Shown here: positions 12,474-24,321 of the stretch, one piece after another
How positions within the stretch are numbered: the first letter of the stretch is position 1
Layout of the letters: each line of letters opens with the position of its first letter
Assembly: GCA_026027325.1 (NCBI GenBank)
Contig: JAMSLZ010000003.1
Location: 2,728,001-2,792,000, forward strand
DNA: 64,000 nucleotides
DNA from: Actinomucor elegans
Taxonomy: Eukaryota; Mucoromycota; Mucoromycetes; Mucorales; Mucoraceae
Direction: 5' to 3'
The notes under the pieces: generated by a model
Database searches by the model: none
What the model saw: the letters and a program-made list of their open reading frames with translations, nothing else
What the model was told of the DNA's origin: nothing
Position numbers and translations under genes: made by a program

Positions 12474-14561
12474 TTAATGCGTTAATGCTTGACCATCGCC
12501 TTTAATGCCATCAATAGACTCTAATACAGGTAATATCTTTTCCCATATTGCAGTGCCCTAAATAGAATGATAAAGTCAACTTTTTGCTTATATCAAATGT
12601 ATATCATGATTGTACCTTTTGATAAAAGTCTATATGACAATCAGCGTATGCTATTAAGCCTTGCTTTAATTCCAGAGTCTTGGTTTTTTGGAATACTTCA
12701 AACTCTTTTACAACTTGATTTGAGAATCCATTTGACTCATCGTTTGCACGAGTTACTTCCTCTTGCAACTATGAAACAAAAGTTTAATAAAGCAAGCTAA
12801 TAGATGTATAGCTCAACTTCGTTACCTCTTTAACCCGTTTTTCCAATTTACTCAATTTATCACGCCTAGCGCGCTCCATATTTACACCGCGTACTTCATT
12901 CAATTTATCTGTCATATAATCAGTTATATACATGGTTCCAGCTGTTACATTGTATTTTCGACCTGGAAATTGAGCTTTGTCTCGTAATTGAACTGTTTGA
13001 TGCAAATAAACGGATAGTTCTTCAAAATCCAACTGCTTTTGATCTCTTGCTTTTAATACATCCTATAATTGTCATAACGTTAAGCCAAGAAAATTACACA
13101 CAGTTACATTAATTTACCTTGGCAGCGTGACAGTATGCCAATAGCTCATGAATTTCGTTCAGGAATTGCATTTCTTCCACTTCTATCATTTCTTTCATTG
13201 CTTTAGAATAAGCCTTGGACGTTTCTGCAAACTGATGAAGTGAGTTTGTGATATTCGTTTCTAGCGATGATAACCCTTGAATACTGGTAGCAAAGTTTGT
13301 ATAATCATTTTGCAAATCTACAAAAATAAAAATAAAAACGGTAAATATTTTTGCATCAATTACCACGATCCTCTATAAAATTACCATGCTGTCTTTTGTT
13401 GATTCTGGTATAGAGTCTTTCAACTGTGTTCAAGTTATCTTCTAGTTTGTTGATTTGATCTTTCATTTCTTCGAATCTTTCCTCTGGCTTCTTTAACTTT
13501 GCAAAAGCATTTACAAGTGTATCGCTTATTGAATCTAATAGAGATGATGCTGGGGGCATATTCATGATTTGCGATCGCTTATCGTTTCTCTATTAGAAAT
13601 CAATTAATATAAAGATCTCCTGGTCGGTATATAACTTACAAAATCATTCGATTCTAGAAAAATGCGAGTGCATTGAGATTTTTGCAATAAAGGATGTCTT
13701 GATATTCTGTCCAAAAACCATTGCAAACTACAAACAAAATATATAAGAAATGCTTGTCTATTAAATACAATAATGAACACACCTTATCTGTCTTCTCTGA
13801 ATAAACTCCGAGCTAAATCGATCGCCTTTAATATACTCTATGGGGCAGAATGTATGAGCAATTATCTTGATAAATGACACATCATGTTACCTAGTCTGTG
13901 TTTCTCTGGTAACGGTGGAATAATACAGGCTGGATATTCCAATGTCAAGGCTGAATGCAACCAAACAAAGTCTTGATATCTTCGTCGAACAGGCTTAGGC
14001 GTGCCTGATTTGAAAGTTTCTACTTGAGTCTATCATAATGTAAGTACTGTATCCAAGGCTATCATCACTTGGTCTTACTTTTGTAGTGACTAGATAGGTA
14101 ACAAATGCGCCTTGTGTATCTTGATGCTTTTGTGGGTCACTTAGAGTAATAGTCATGGACAACAATTCGATATCGCCCAATGTAACTGATCGACTTGGAT
14201 TACTAGTGGTAGGTAAAGATGATGAAGAGCCATGATTATTGATAGGTTGCTGATGTAAAGGTGTAGGTGGAGTTGTAGATAAAGAGTCGACAGAGTCGAG
14301 AATAGGCGAAGAAGTAGGAATAATAGGAGGAAGAGGAGGTGTATTATTCACTGTAGTATAGTCTGGTGTAGTATAAGGTGAATAGAAGCGGCTCTGAAAG
14401 AAAGAAAGAATGAAAGTAAATCAGTATTCAGTCAAGATATGATAAATAGGGAAACCAACTTCATTTTGACTGAATTGAGTTAAAGGGTCATCGTATTCAA
14501 CACGAGGTGTTAAGGCATCAGTCGGTGCGTGGACGTCCCATTGCACATAGTCTTCGTTCAT
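12474..14561 (-). CDS. SNX4: Sorting nexin-4 (Snx4/Atg24)
   Basis: Ten exons: 14561-14460, 14393-14079, 14029-13891, 13837-13783, 13727-13640, 13589-13385, 13317-13118, 13062-12826, 12768-12616, 12557-12474; all phases agree, giving 525 residues. A Ser/Pro-rich N-terminus (1-90) precedes a PX domain (about 95-215) with RRRYQDFVWLHSAL, the PPLPEK loop and the RRQISLQWFL helix, which bind phosphatidylinositol 3-phosphate. The C-terminal half is a helical BAR-like coiled coil, as in Snx4. The family acts in endosome-to-Golgi recycling and in selective autophagy, usually as a heterodimer with another PX-BAR protein. Length and layout fit the fungal family. The 3' neighbour ILV3 lies on the same strand upstream with a 264-bp gap holding the promoter. 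Confidence 0.92.
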
Positions 14562-14825
14562 TATCTCTCTATTTATTTTTCTCTGTTACTGCAGTACGTA
14601 AAAAAAAAGAAAAAGAAAAGAGAAATGTGAAAAAAAGGCGCTCAGCCTTGGAGAGATATTTATACCCAAAAGAACTGACGTAAACTATTTGAAATAAGCC
14701 AATCAAAAAGCTCTTTTTACTTCACGGTTGAATCATGCATAATTGAAATTTTTATTTTATTATAATACAATGGGGAGTTCTGTTGGTTTGGTAGTATACT
14801 ACTTCTAAATGGGTTACTTTTCATT
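14562..14825 (-). promoter_or_regulatory. SNX4 promoter region with a CCAAT-type box
   Basis: 264 bp between the SNX4 start and the end of ILV3. A CCAAT-type box (AGCCAATCA) lies near 14697 and a purine-rich leader is seen just upstream of the ATG. The function is inferred from position. Confidence 0.4.
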
Positions 14826-16898
14826 TTACAATTCATCAGTAACAGCACCTTCACTTGCACTCTTAACAGTCATGATATAACGTGCAAGGGTACCTTTGGT
14901 ATACTTGGGTGGTGCAGGAACAAAATTCTTCTTACGCTCAGCAAGTTCTTCATCAGAGAGTTCAACGTTCATTTCACGGGTTTCGGCATTGATAGTAATG
15001 GTATCACCATCACGTACCAAACCAATGGGGCCACCTACTTGAGCTTCAGGACAAACATGTCCAATAATGAAACCATGAGAACCACCAGAGAAACGACCAT
15101 CAGTCAAAAGTGCGACGTCCTTGCCCAAACCAGCACCCATGATAGCAGAAGATGGCTTCAACATTTCACGCATACCAGGTCCACCCTTAGGTCCTTCATT
15201 CTTAATAACGGCAACTACCTTCTCACCCTTCTTGAACACATTGTTTTCGAGGGCAGTAATAAAGCCTTCCTCACCATCAAATACACGTGCCTTACCAGTG
15301 AACTGGAGACCTTCCTTACCAGTAATTTTAGCCACAGAGCCTTCAGGTGCCAAGTTACCGCGAAGAATTTGCAAATGGCCACTGGATTTGATAGGGTTGG
15401 AGAGGGGACGAATGATATCTTGTCCATGAGGAAGGCCAGGCAAAGCGTGGAGGTTCTCTTCAAGAGACTTACCAGTAACAGTCAAGACATTACCATCAAC
15501 CAAGCCTTCTTCCATGAGGTACTTGAGAATAGCAGGAATACCACCGATAGCGTGAAGATCCTCCATGACATACTTACCACTAGGCTTCAAATCAGCCAAG
15601 AAGGGTGATTTGTCACTAGCAGCTTGGAAGTCATCCAAGGTCAACTTGACACCAACACTCTTGGCGATAGCGATCAAGTGAAGAACGACATTAGTAGAAC
15701 CACCGAGAATCATGGTGAGTACCATGGCGTTTTCGAAAGCGGCACGGGTCATAATGTCGCGAGGCTTGATGTCCTTTTCCAAAAGGTTGAGGATAGCTTT
15801 ACCAGCATTGTGACATTCAGCAATTTTTTCAGGATAAGAAGCGGGTGTAGAAGAAGAGTAGGGCAAAGTCATACCCATAGCTTCAGCAGCAGAAGCCATT
15901 GTGTTGGCAGTATACACTAATTTAAGAATAAGAAAAACTAGCACTTTTTTTTTTAAATATAATAAACTACTTACTACCACCACAAGCACCAGGACCAGGA
16001 CAAGCATGACGAATAATATCATAACGTCTGTCTTCATCAATGTCACCAGCTACGTATTCACCATAAGCTTGGAAAGCAGAGACAATATCTAACTTGGCGC
16101 CACCACAGCTTTGACCTGGTTGAATAGTACCACCATAAACCATCAGAGAAGGACGATTGATACGACCCATGGCCATCAAGACGCCAGGCATGTTTTTGTC
16201 ACAGCCAGGGATAGAGATATTAGCATCGTACCATTGACCTCCCATAACCTGCAAGTAAATGTAAGTCAACGATACAAATCAAACAAACAAAGCGACTTAC
16301 AGTTTCAATACTATCAGCAATCAAATCTCTGGATTGGAGAGAGTAACTCATACCACGAGTACCCATACTCATACCATCACTGACACCCACGGTGTTGAAT
16401 CGGTAACCAATAAGACCAGCTGCCTTTACGCCCTTCTTGACCTCGCCTGCCAAGTCAAGAAGATGCATATTACAAGGATTACCTTCATACCAACTAGAGA
16501 GTGTCAATCAGCAAACCTGGTGTTTCCAATCACAACAGATACTTACACACTAGAGATACCAACTTGGGCCTTGTTCATGTCTTCATCAGTTAAACCAGTA
16601 GCATATACTTTGTATAAAACCTGTGTTAGTGCATATTCTCCTGTATATTTACTTTATACTTACACATGGCTTGAGAAGCGCCTTGACTTTTTGGTTGAGT
16701 AATAACAGAACTATACTTGTTTAGCTTTTTCTTATTATCAGAGGCATAATATCTGAGGCCAATGGGTGCAACCTTGGTAACGTCGCGACTAATGATAATA
16801 AAGGAATCAATACATTTATGCTTCTAAAAATAAAACCATCAGACTTACAAAGTACGCGTATAGAGAGGCGTGGCTCTTGAAAGAAGCTTTGAAGCCAT
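14826..16898 (-). CDS. ILV3: Dihydroxy-acid dehydratase, mitochondrial
   Basis: Six exons: 16898-16849, 16788-16664, 16607-16547, 16493-16301, 16248-15975, 15916-14826; 597 residues. It catalyses the third step of valine and isoleucine synthesis, removing water from dihydroxy acids with an Fe-S cluster in the mitochondrial matrix. Cluster cysteines are visible in [18 protein letters not shown] and PGPGACGG, the last interrupted by an intron just after it. The C-terminal block has [15 protein letters not shown] and the phosphate-binding GGP...RDGD segments. The N-terminus [16 protein letters not shown] is a clear mitochondrial presequence. Length fits the family. A TGAGTCA box 126 bp upstream suggests general amino-acid control. 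Confidence 0.95.
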
Positions 16899-17023
16899 AA
16901 TTGAAATTGTATAAAATAAAAGAGTAGGGTGGGTTTTTTAAAAGTTATTGAAAGAAGAGTGAAAAAAGAGGAAAAAAAAAGAGGAATATAAATGCAGACT
17001 TTAACGTCAAATAGGATTGCATA

Positions 17024-17030
17024 TGAGTCA
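17024..17030 (-). promoter_or_regulatory. Gcn4/CPC1-type site upstream of ILV3
   Basis: A perfect TGAGTCA heptamer (consensus TGASTCA) lies 126 bp upstream of the ILV3 start codon, and an AGCCAATC box follows at about 17076. Gcn4-family factors bind this sequence to induce amino-acid synthesis genes, including ILV genes in yeast. A single 7-mer can occur by chance, but the gene context makes it plausible. Confidence 0.5.
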
Positions 17031-17035
17031 ATCAC

Positions 17036-18563
17036 AGTGATTTACCAGTTCTGACTTAGAGCTATACGCGTTTTTGATTGGCTAATGATAACAAGTCATT
17101 TTTTACTCAATCTTGTTTTTGATGGATACACACCTATAATCAGAAGCTCGGATTTCGGTGATTCAAAATATCCACTATCAGCAAAAAGTTCATCTTTAAG
17201 GCTTTTTGGGTGTCTTTCGCTTGTTAAGGCTAGCAAATATGTCTTTTTGTTAGCTCAATAGCAATCAACAGAAATGAGCAGATATACATTAACCTGTCAT
17301 AGTGCGAGGCACCGAAACACGGGGTTATCATTTGATAATCTGACTTGTTTTAGGAAAAGCATAGCAATGTTAACGCTTTAAACGAAAAAAAATAAATAAA
17401 TAGTGTCACTATAGTTTTATAGCGTGTATATTATAAATATTACAGTTTTGAATGTCTCGAAAGAGTACGATTTATCGTATTAGTAGTGGGGTACTAGAGT
17501 TTTATTTGCTGGAAACTGGTTGCCGCCTGCTTTGGAATCATAAAACACGCTTTCTATCCTTGAGAAAACTTTTTTTTTTTATTTGAAATAACATTCATAA
17601 TCATATATTAACCTGAAAAAAAAAGTGGCATAGACTGGTCAGTATAATCGGAGATTTAATGGAGAGGATTTTAATGATGAGCCATGTACCTCGTTTGTGT
17701 CATAAAAGATACGTCTAGATCATCAATGAACCAAGTTATATCAATGGGTTCTAAGAAAAATATAGAACAAACGGTGCTCTTTAAAATGAGCTAAATTTTA
17801 TGAGTATACATGAATCTAATCATTTGTTAGTTTATTACAAAGATAATACATCTACGGCAAATGGTACCAATCCCATGAGATGGATATCTTCTATAGAAGG
17901 CATTTCAGAGGTTACTTTAAAGAAAAAATCAGGCTGCTTTGTTCATGTAAACGCCAACTATTAATCAATGATGATATACTGGTGTAACTAGAACTCAAAC
18001 AATTAGAATAGTGGCTCGTAGTATTTAGACAAATAGTACAGAGCCCAACTATGGTTGGCTTGAAAGAAACAGTGCTATTGGATGTTGTATTATACAAATA
18101 TATCATTGTGGCTTCTTTTTCGATCTAAATGAAACAAATGGAACGGTAAGAATTGTTGCATACATAGAGTTGCCGCCCACTATAGTTAGGGCCAATTATT
18201 CGTAAAGTAATTACCAAAAAACGATTTGCACGTCGATTGACAAGTACAACGATAGGGTTGGTGTAAATTGGTATAAAAGAAAAAAAATTCTACGGATAAT
18301 TGTAACTTTATACTAGTATCAGTTTGCCGCAGTATCTAGAGATAGAAGTGGGTTTAAAGGTTAAAAAGCACGGGTAAATGGTCTCTTTTCATATGAGTTA
18401 AAGAGTGAGTATTCACATTTAAATGTGTGTAACCGATGCTATTGCACAGAGCAATATCTCTGTCACACATAATTATATGCCCAAAGAATCAATTGAAAAG
18501 GAGCCTTGTCCTAGCTTCTCTTTTTTCTCTTTTGCACTTCTAACTGGTGTTTAAAACAAAAAT
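17036..18563. other. Intergenic between ILV3 and the aspartic protease
   Basis: About 1.5 kb of AT-rich sequence between divergently transcribed genes. The part at 18500-18560 is pyrimidine-rich and probably the 5' leader of the protease gene. No dispersed repeat copy or convincing ORF was found. Confidence 0.5.
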
Positions 18564-20133
18564 ATGAAGATTGGGTATGCTACAGCTTTTCTACTATCTG
18601 CATTAGTAGTATGTGGAGTAGCAAAAGAAGAGCCCAAGTTACTTCGAGTTCCTTTCACCAAGAAAAAAATAGCAAATGGTCTACAATCACTTCATAAAAG
18701 ACAATTTACTGAAAAGCTGTATAATGATTTTGGCTCGATCTACATTATCAATATCAACATTGGCACACCACCTCAAACCTTTCAAGTGGCGTTAGATACT
18801 GGCAGGTACATTAAAACAAATAAAAAAAAGCTACTTATTTTTGATCTGAGAATATTTATTTATCACTCATTATAGTGCCGATACGTGGATCCCTGATGCA
18901 AAATGTCCAGCCACTGTATGTCCACTAAGCAGATTCGACGAAGCAGCTTCCAGTACGTTCAAGCTTCTAGATGAAGTATTCAACATTACCTATGGTATTG
19001 GCAGTGTCAGCGGCCAATATGGTTTAGACGTAGTTACTATTGGCGGTGCAACCATTCCACAACAGCAGTTTGGTTTAGCCATGCAAGCAACTGATATTTA
19101 TACTGCCATGGCTAACAATGGTACAGCCGATGAGCCTGGAGCCCATAACGGTATCTTGGGTCTTGGCTATCCAGCACTAACACAGTCCAGTAAAAAAGGA
19201 TTAGGAGGATACAATCCTTTTGTCTTTAATTTGGTTAGCCAAAACATCATCAGCGAGCCTGTCTTTTCCATCTTTTTGAACAGTATTTCTCAACTAGGCT
19301 GGTCCGGAGAAATCATTTTTGGCGGTGTTGATAATACAAAGTTTGCTGGTGATCTGACATATATGCCTGTTGCTGCCATTAAAACAACCACTCAAAGTTC
19401 GGCTGCTGCATCAGGATCTGTCCATACAAATAGTAATTTCTTCTATTGGATGGTCTATGCTCAAGGCTTGGCTGTCAAGAACTCACACACTGGATCAAAT
19501 CCAAATTTCCGCCTACCTGAGGTTGGCGCTTACATCTTGGACACAGGCACTACTTTAACTTACTTACCCATGGAAGTTGCGGTTGAAGTCGTTACTGCCT
19601 TTGTTGGCAAAGAAAATTTTGTGTTGGATAAAATTGAACAGGTCTTTGCAGTAAACTGCGATGCTGCTGCAAAGAGCACGGCTCGTTTCGAATTACACAT
19701 GTCACAGTCCAGTAATGTCATGAAGAATCCTGTTATTTTGAGCGTGCCCGCCTCTGAATTGTTTATTCCTGTGGATGGTACTACCTTGGAGAACTCCAAA
19801 ACCTGTTTCTTTGGCATTGCTCCTTCAACATCCAGTATTGGGCCCAATATGTATCTGATTGGTGAAACTGTTCTTCGGTCTGCCTATATGGTATTTGATA
19901 TGGCTCAAAACCGTGTTGGTATTGCAGCAAACAAAGATATAGGTGGCATTGTTTCCGTTAATGGCTCTGTAGTTTCGAATTCTTCAGCGTATGCTGTAAG
20001 TGGGACTGACAAATCCAATCCAGATATCACAAAGAAACCAGAAACGTCTGCTTCAATTGGTCTGGTTCTTGAATCGTCGTTGGCGTCCGTTGCTGTCGGT
20101 CTTTTGTTAACAGTAGTTATGCTTACCCTTTAA
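18564..20133 (+). CDS. Secreted GPI-anchored aspartic protease (pepsin family A1)
   Basis: Two exons, 18564-18805 and 18876-20133, give 499 residues. Residues 1-20 are a signal peptide ending near CGVAKEE. A propeptide-like stretch follows up to the TEKLYND segment. The first catalytic motif is DTGS, split by the intron; the second is DTGTT in AYILDTGTTLTYLP. GILGLGYPAL and the C-terminal LIGETVLRSAYMVFDMAQNRVGIA are typical pepsin blocks. A Ser-rich stretch and a hydrophobic C-terminus (VAVGLLLTVVMLTL) predict a GPI anchor, as in yapsins, placing the enzyme at the plasma membrane or wall. The first site reads DTGSADTW rather than the more usual DTGSSNLW, which does not affect catalysis. The substrate is unknown. 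Confidence 0.92.
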
Positions 20134-21151
20134 AAAATAGACATAGAGCAAGGTTTTTTTGTTGTTGAAAACCTTGGTAATATAGAGATGTCTGACCATG
20201 TCTATCTTGTGTGTATTCAAACCTTTATAATATTTAATTATTCAGTCATCTTATATCATCTACTATAATAATAAACACGAGGATTATTTAATGATTCAAT
20301 ATGAAGCAATTTAATGTCTTTGTATACTAGATCAATAGAGTTGAGTCTGATTTGATGATTTATAATCATTTGATACAATGCAAACTATACATCAGCATAC
20401 ATTCAGAGGCTGCACTAGTATACTTGAGCACAGACTATTAGCCAAGTGCTACTGGGATTGAAGAAGTTGGAACATATTAAAGTTTAGCCATAAGATAATA
20501 AACACGGTTAATTATGGACTAATATAATACATTGACTGTAATTCAACTATAAATATAAAAAAAAATAAAACTCTAAGAGATGCAATAACTCATTCTAATC
20601 ATATATACTACGAATTGAATTTGGCATTTAAGCGAGATTGGCGAGGAAATATGTATATCTATACATAAAGATGAAATACATGTAACTTTTGTTGTATTTC
20701 CTCTATTATTATTGAACATATTCACTATTTGATTGCTGGGTCATAGCATGGTGCAAGTTATAAATCATACATTTCTTAACTTCCTCGATAAATGTCTAAT
20801 GACAATATATTACATATTTCGTGTATTATAAATTATTTACTAGTATTCTTGATACATGATCAATGATCACATATGTAAAAGTTTCAAGCCTATCAATTTC
20901 CTAATGGGAATCGATGGTATATTACTTTGATGTTAAAAAGTACTGTCAATAAGCAAAAAGTATCGATGATGATATCAATGTAAAGTACGTACGATAAGTC
21001 TCGATACGAGACTGCTGAATATAATAAAAAAGTATCTATTTTTTAACCGTAAAAATCTCTTCATTTTAACAAAAGAATTTATCAGATCTCATTTATTTTA
21101 TTGTCTTTTACAAATCATCCATCTATTATCAATTCGATTAAAATTGATAAA

Positions 21152-21181
21152 GGTTAAGCGACATTAAACCGAAATTAGTCC
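21152..21181 (+). repeat. Dispersed GATGYGACATT element, degenerate copy
   Basis: GGTTAAGCGACATTAAACCG followed by AAATTAGTC matches the core GCGACATTNNACCGA of the family. Confidence 0.45.
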
Positions 21182-22430
21182 AGAAAACTATAAAAGTTGA
21201 AAACAAAATTATTCGGTATCTCTTTTAAACACCTTTTCTTTTAAACCGTCCCCCTCTTTGATATTTTTTGATGTGCGTGGTTCGCGTTTTTATGGCATGA
21301 TGCTTAAACGTTAGAGATTTGCCATGTAGAAAATAATACTGAATATATTTTTTTCTGTATTTTATTAAATACCAGATACTCGGGTTATTGTAGTAAAACC
21401 AAAAGTCGAAAAGTTCGACATTTCATCAAATAACACTTCGATAAAATGTATACCAATCGATGTGCAATAAAATTCTTCAAAAATTCTGCTAATATGCCTC
21501 TTATTGATTTGAACGCTTTTATTAGCAAATGCTAATTAGATCAGTTCATTTGGACTATATTTGAGTGAAAGATTGTTCAAGTAGCACAAAAGTTGAACAC
21601 CGCTGTATCTACAAGCGCAATGACCACTTGTCCAAGAACTGTTATATTCACCATTGCTTTGAAATTTGGATGAAACACACAAAAATAAATTAATTGGCAT
21701 TAGTAGTATTATATAAAAGAAAAGTATGAAGAGCCTTGAAAAGTTAAATTCTAGTCTGTATAGATGCCATAAAAAATCAGCACAAATGGACCCAATCTAG
21801 TTTTTGTTAATCAAACTCGGATTAAATAGCCGAGAAGATTCTTGAAAAAAGCTTATAACAGCTAAATTTTGATTGGCTAGTGATCATTGAGTAACTGAAA
21901 TTATGCTTATGTATGCGATTTTTGGTAAGATATTTTGCATCAGCTTTAACCACTGTTGAAGACGTTTTAGAGACAAAACCTATAGTTCAACTTTTTTTTT
22001 GTATCTTTCAATGTATACATTAGTGTAATGTTCGTTGTATATAGAAGCCAAGTTGAAAAATTTAAGCGATGCCGCGCTGAATCCCACTGTTGACCTTGTT
22101 GGAACCATGGTACTCAGCTCGGCTACCAGATGTCAAACAAGTTATAGTGACGCTTTTAAGAATTTTTTTATTATTATATAATATTTTGCCATTGATGGTG
22201 ATTTGTTGCTCTGTTTTATTGGCTCTACGATATCTCTTTGAAGCGTATATATCCACGCTTAATAATCAAAAAGATAGCATACTCTAACATGAATCAATAC
22301 ATAAAAAAATAACAATGATGCCATTTATGTTGGGAATTAAAGAAATGCGCAGTATGATGTTTAATAAGGATCAAAACCACGTTAGTATTACGGCCAACAA
22401 AATTGGTTATTGGTGGAACAATCTCGGTGA

Positions 22431-22583
22431 ATGGCGCAGCTTTTTTCTAATTCAACTGATATCACCGGGACAGCCAAGTTTATTCCAGGTGCTGCTGCCA
22501 AGAGCTCGGAAATATACCTGATTCAACTGACCTTATTATCTAGTTTTGAAACCATCAATCGCGATAATAAATACCTGTGGTAA
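22431..22583 (+). pseudogene. Short coding-like frame of unknown origin
   Basis: ATG 22431 opens a 50-codon frame containing STDITGTAKFIPGAAAKSSE and SSFETINRDNKYLW before TAA 22581-22583. The composition is balanced and less AT-rich than its surroundings, unlike nearby chance ORFs. A similar isolated stretch (KLKNLSDAALNPTVDLVGTM) lies on the same strand at about 22047-22106. They may be pieces of one decayed gene, but I recognise no family. Confidence 0.25.
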
Positions 22584-22881
22584 ACCAATCGCATATGCCA
22601 TAAAGTGACAAATATTTCTTTGAAACAGATGTGACCTCTGTTCTCTTGTCCAGATAGAGTTAAAAATCATGCTTCATGCCTTTTATATACGATGATATTA
22701 TATGTAATGTTTAAGGAAGGAAGTTTGCGTCCTATCTGATGAAAAACATTTGAGTAAAGGTTGATGGATAATATACTAATATTTTCATACACGAGTTAAC
22801 AAATTTCAGAGAAACAGTTATTATATTAAAGACCAGTTGAGATTTTGGCAGATGCTGCAAGTCATTTTGAACATACACCAT

Positions 22882-22907
22882 TAACCAGATGCGATACTAT
22901 ACAGAGG
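22882..22907 (+). repeat. Dispersed GATGYGACATT element, degenerate copy
   Basis: TAACCAGATGCGATACTATA resembles the 51.6-kb copy (AATCAGATGCTATACTTTAC). Confidence 0.4.
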
Positions 22908-24074
22908 TTAGTAAAGATTTATTGTGTTAATGAGAGCATACATACCAACTTTTCTAGTTTTTGATTTTGAATAAGAGTTTTGATACCAAAAGTTGGAAAT
23001 TTCGATATAAAAGTAAACAGTTACGCATTTGAGTTTTATACCGTTAACATATATTATAAATAATTGGATTTTCTTTCGAATGGCATAGATTTAGTAAGAA
23101 AATAAGAGGAAAATAACACTTCAGAGCGTATAAATAATGTATCGTCGAAACCTTCAAACTCTGATATGCATCAGTTTAAAGCTTCAAGATTACATTCATT
23201 ATAATATATATATATATATATCACCCTTTAGCTTTTATAGCTATTATATTTGTGTTGATCATTTCATTAGAAGTAATTGCATAATTTAGAGGTCTATGCT
23301 GAGGTATATTTCTCAGTTTAAATTTGTTATCCAATTAAAGTAAAATATTGCCCTGTCATAAAATCTGAGTTGGCGCACTCATGGACAGAATAAATTTTAC
23401 CACTTTCGTCCATCTTGGCCAAATATCGCATTTGATTAGCACTCATGCTCAAAATGAAGTGTTTTATCTGGCGGTATACCCCTAGGTTAATTTTAATAAT
23501 GTTGATTTATTAAGTATCATTTCTTTCATATTTGTTCTTTTATGATCCCACTGGTAAAACAATTGTGTGTTCTTTTGGTTTATATAACTGGAAACCTTGA
23601 GGGTGCATACTAGTAACCTCAATTCAAGAGTCGACCTCGATCAGCTTTATTAATATCAAATTGCCCATATAGATTATCAAGTTTAAATAGATCGTTTCCC
23701 GAATTGATGCGCGGAAAGGTGGATATACAACGAGGATTTTGCCTTTATTTCATGATATGAGAGAATATTTTCAACCAATGAATAATGCTATCTTTAAATG
23801 AACAGAATCTTTGCTATATTTAGGAAACTAGCCTTCACTTTATTTGCTTTGTTTAACGATTTCTATGAAGTTTTGGAATTCATACTTGCTGCTTATAGTA
23901 GTAAATGACATCACTATCGTAATTATTGAAATAAACCGATCCTTGAATGCAAAAGTAAAACCGAAGTCTATTCAAGGTTTATATTTACGAATTTACGTCT
24001 TCAATGACTCAAGAATCGAGAATGCTAGCCAAAAAGATCGCCTTTTTTGTTGAATAGGCGCTTTAATATAGTTG

Positions 24075-24182
24075 CTTGGCAGCTCGAGTCTTACAGAATG
24101 CAGGCTTTTTTGATCAGGAATCTGTGTTTCAATAGGATTTGTTTGCATCTCTGTGGTTTCTCTCTTTCTAAGTTTTGCCAAG
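24075..24182. promoter_or_regulatory. Two candidate PacC/Rim101 boxes upstream of the pacC gene
   Basis: GCCAAG occurs at 24177-24182 (plus strand) and as CTTGGC at 24075-24080 (minus strand), 140 and 242 bp before the ATG. The known PacC site is GCCARG, and autoregulation of pacC is known in ascomycetes. Six-base sites are common, so this is suggestive only. Confidence 0.3.
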
Positions 24183-24321
24183 ATAAAAAAAAAAAAAAAT
24201 TTAATCATACGCCCTTCCCCTTCCATTTTTCTGCTGTGGGGCTCCTATTTTCTAGCTTATTTAACTTGGGTTCATTCCTTTTTTTTTTTTTTTTAGTTTT
24301 TTCTTTTTGTTATTATACACT

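Larger units (their letters stand above)
20134..24321. other. Long gene-poor gap upstream of PacC
   Basis: About 4.2 kb, AT-rich, with a TA dinucleotide run at 23200-23220. It holds weak or moderate copies of the dispersed motif (21152-21181, near 22626, 22882-22907), decayed coding-like stretches at 22030-22583 and two candidate PacC boxes near the end. No intact gene recognised. Confidence 0.6.

Noticed and set aside
15039..15608. 189-codon plus-strand ORF
   Set aside because: It is the reverse-strand shadow of the ILV3 last exon; ILV3 motifs and intron phases settle the coding strand.
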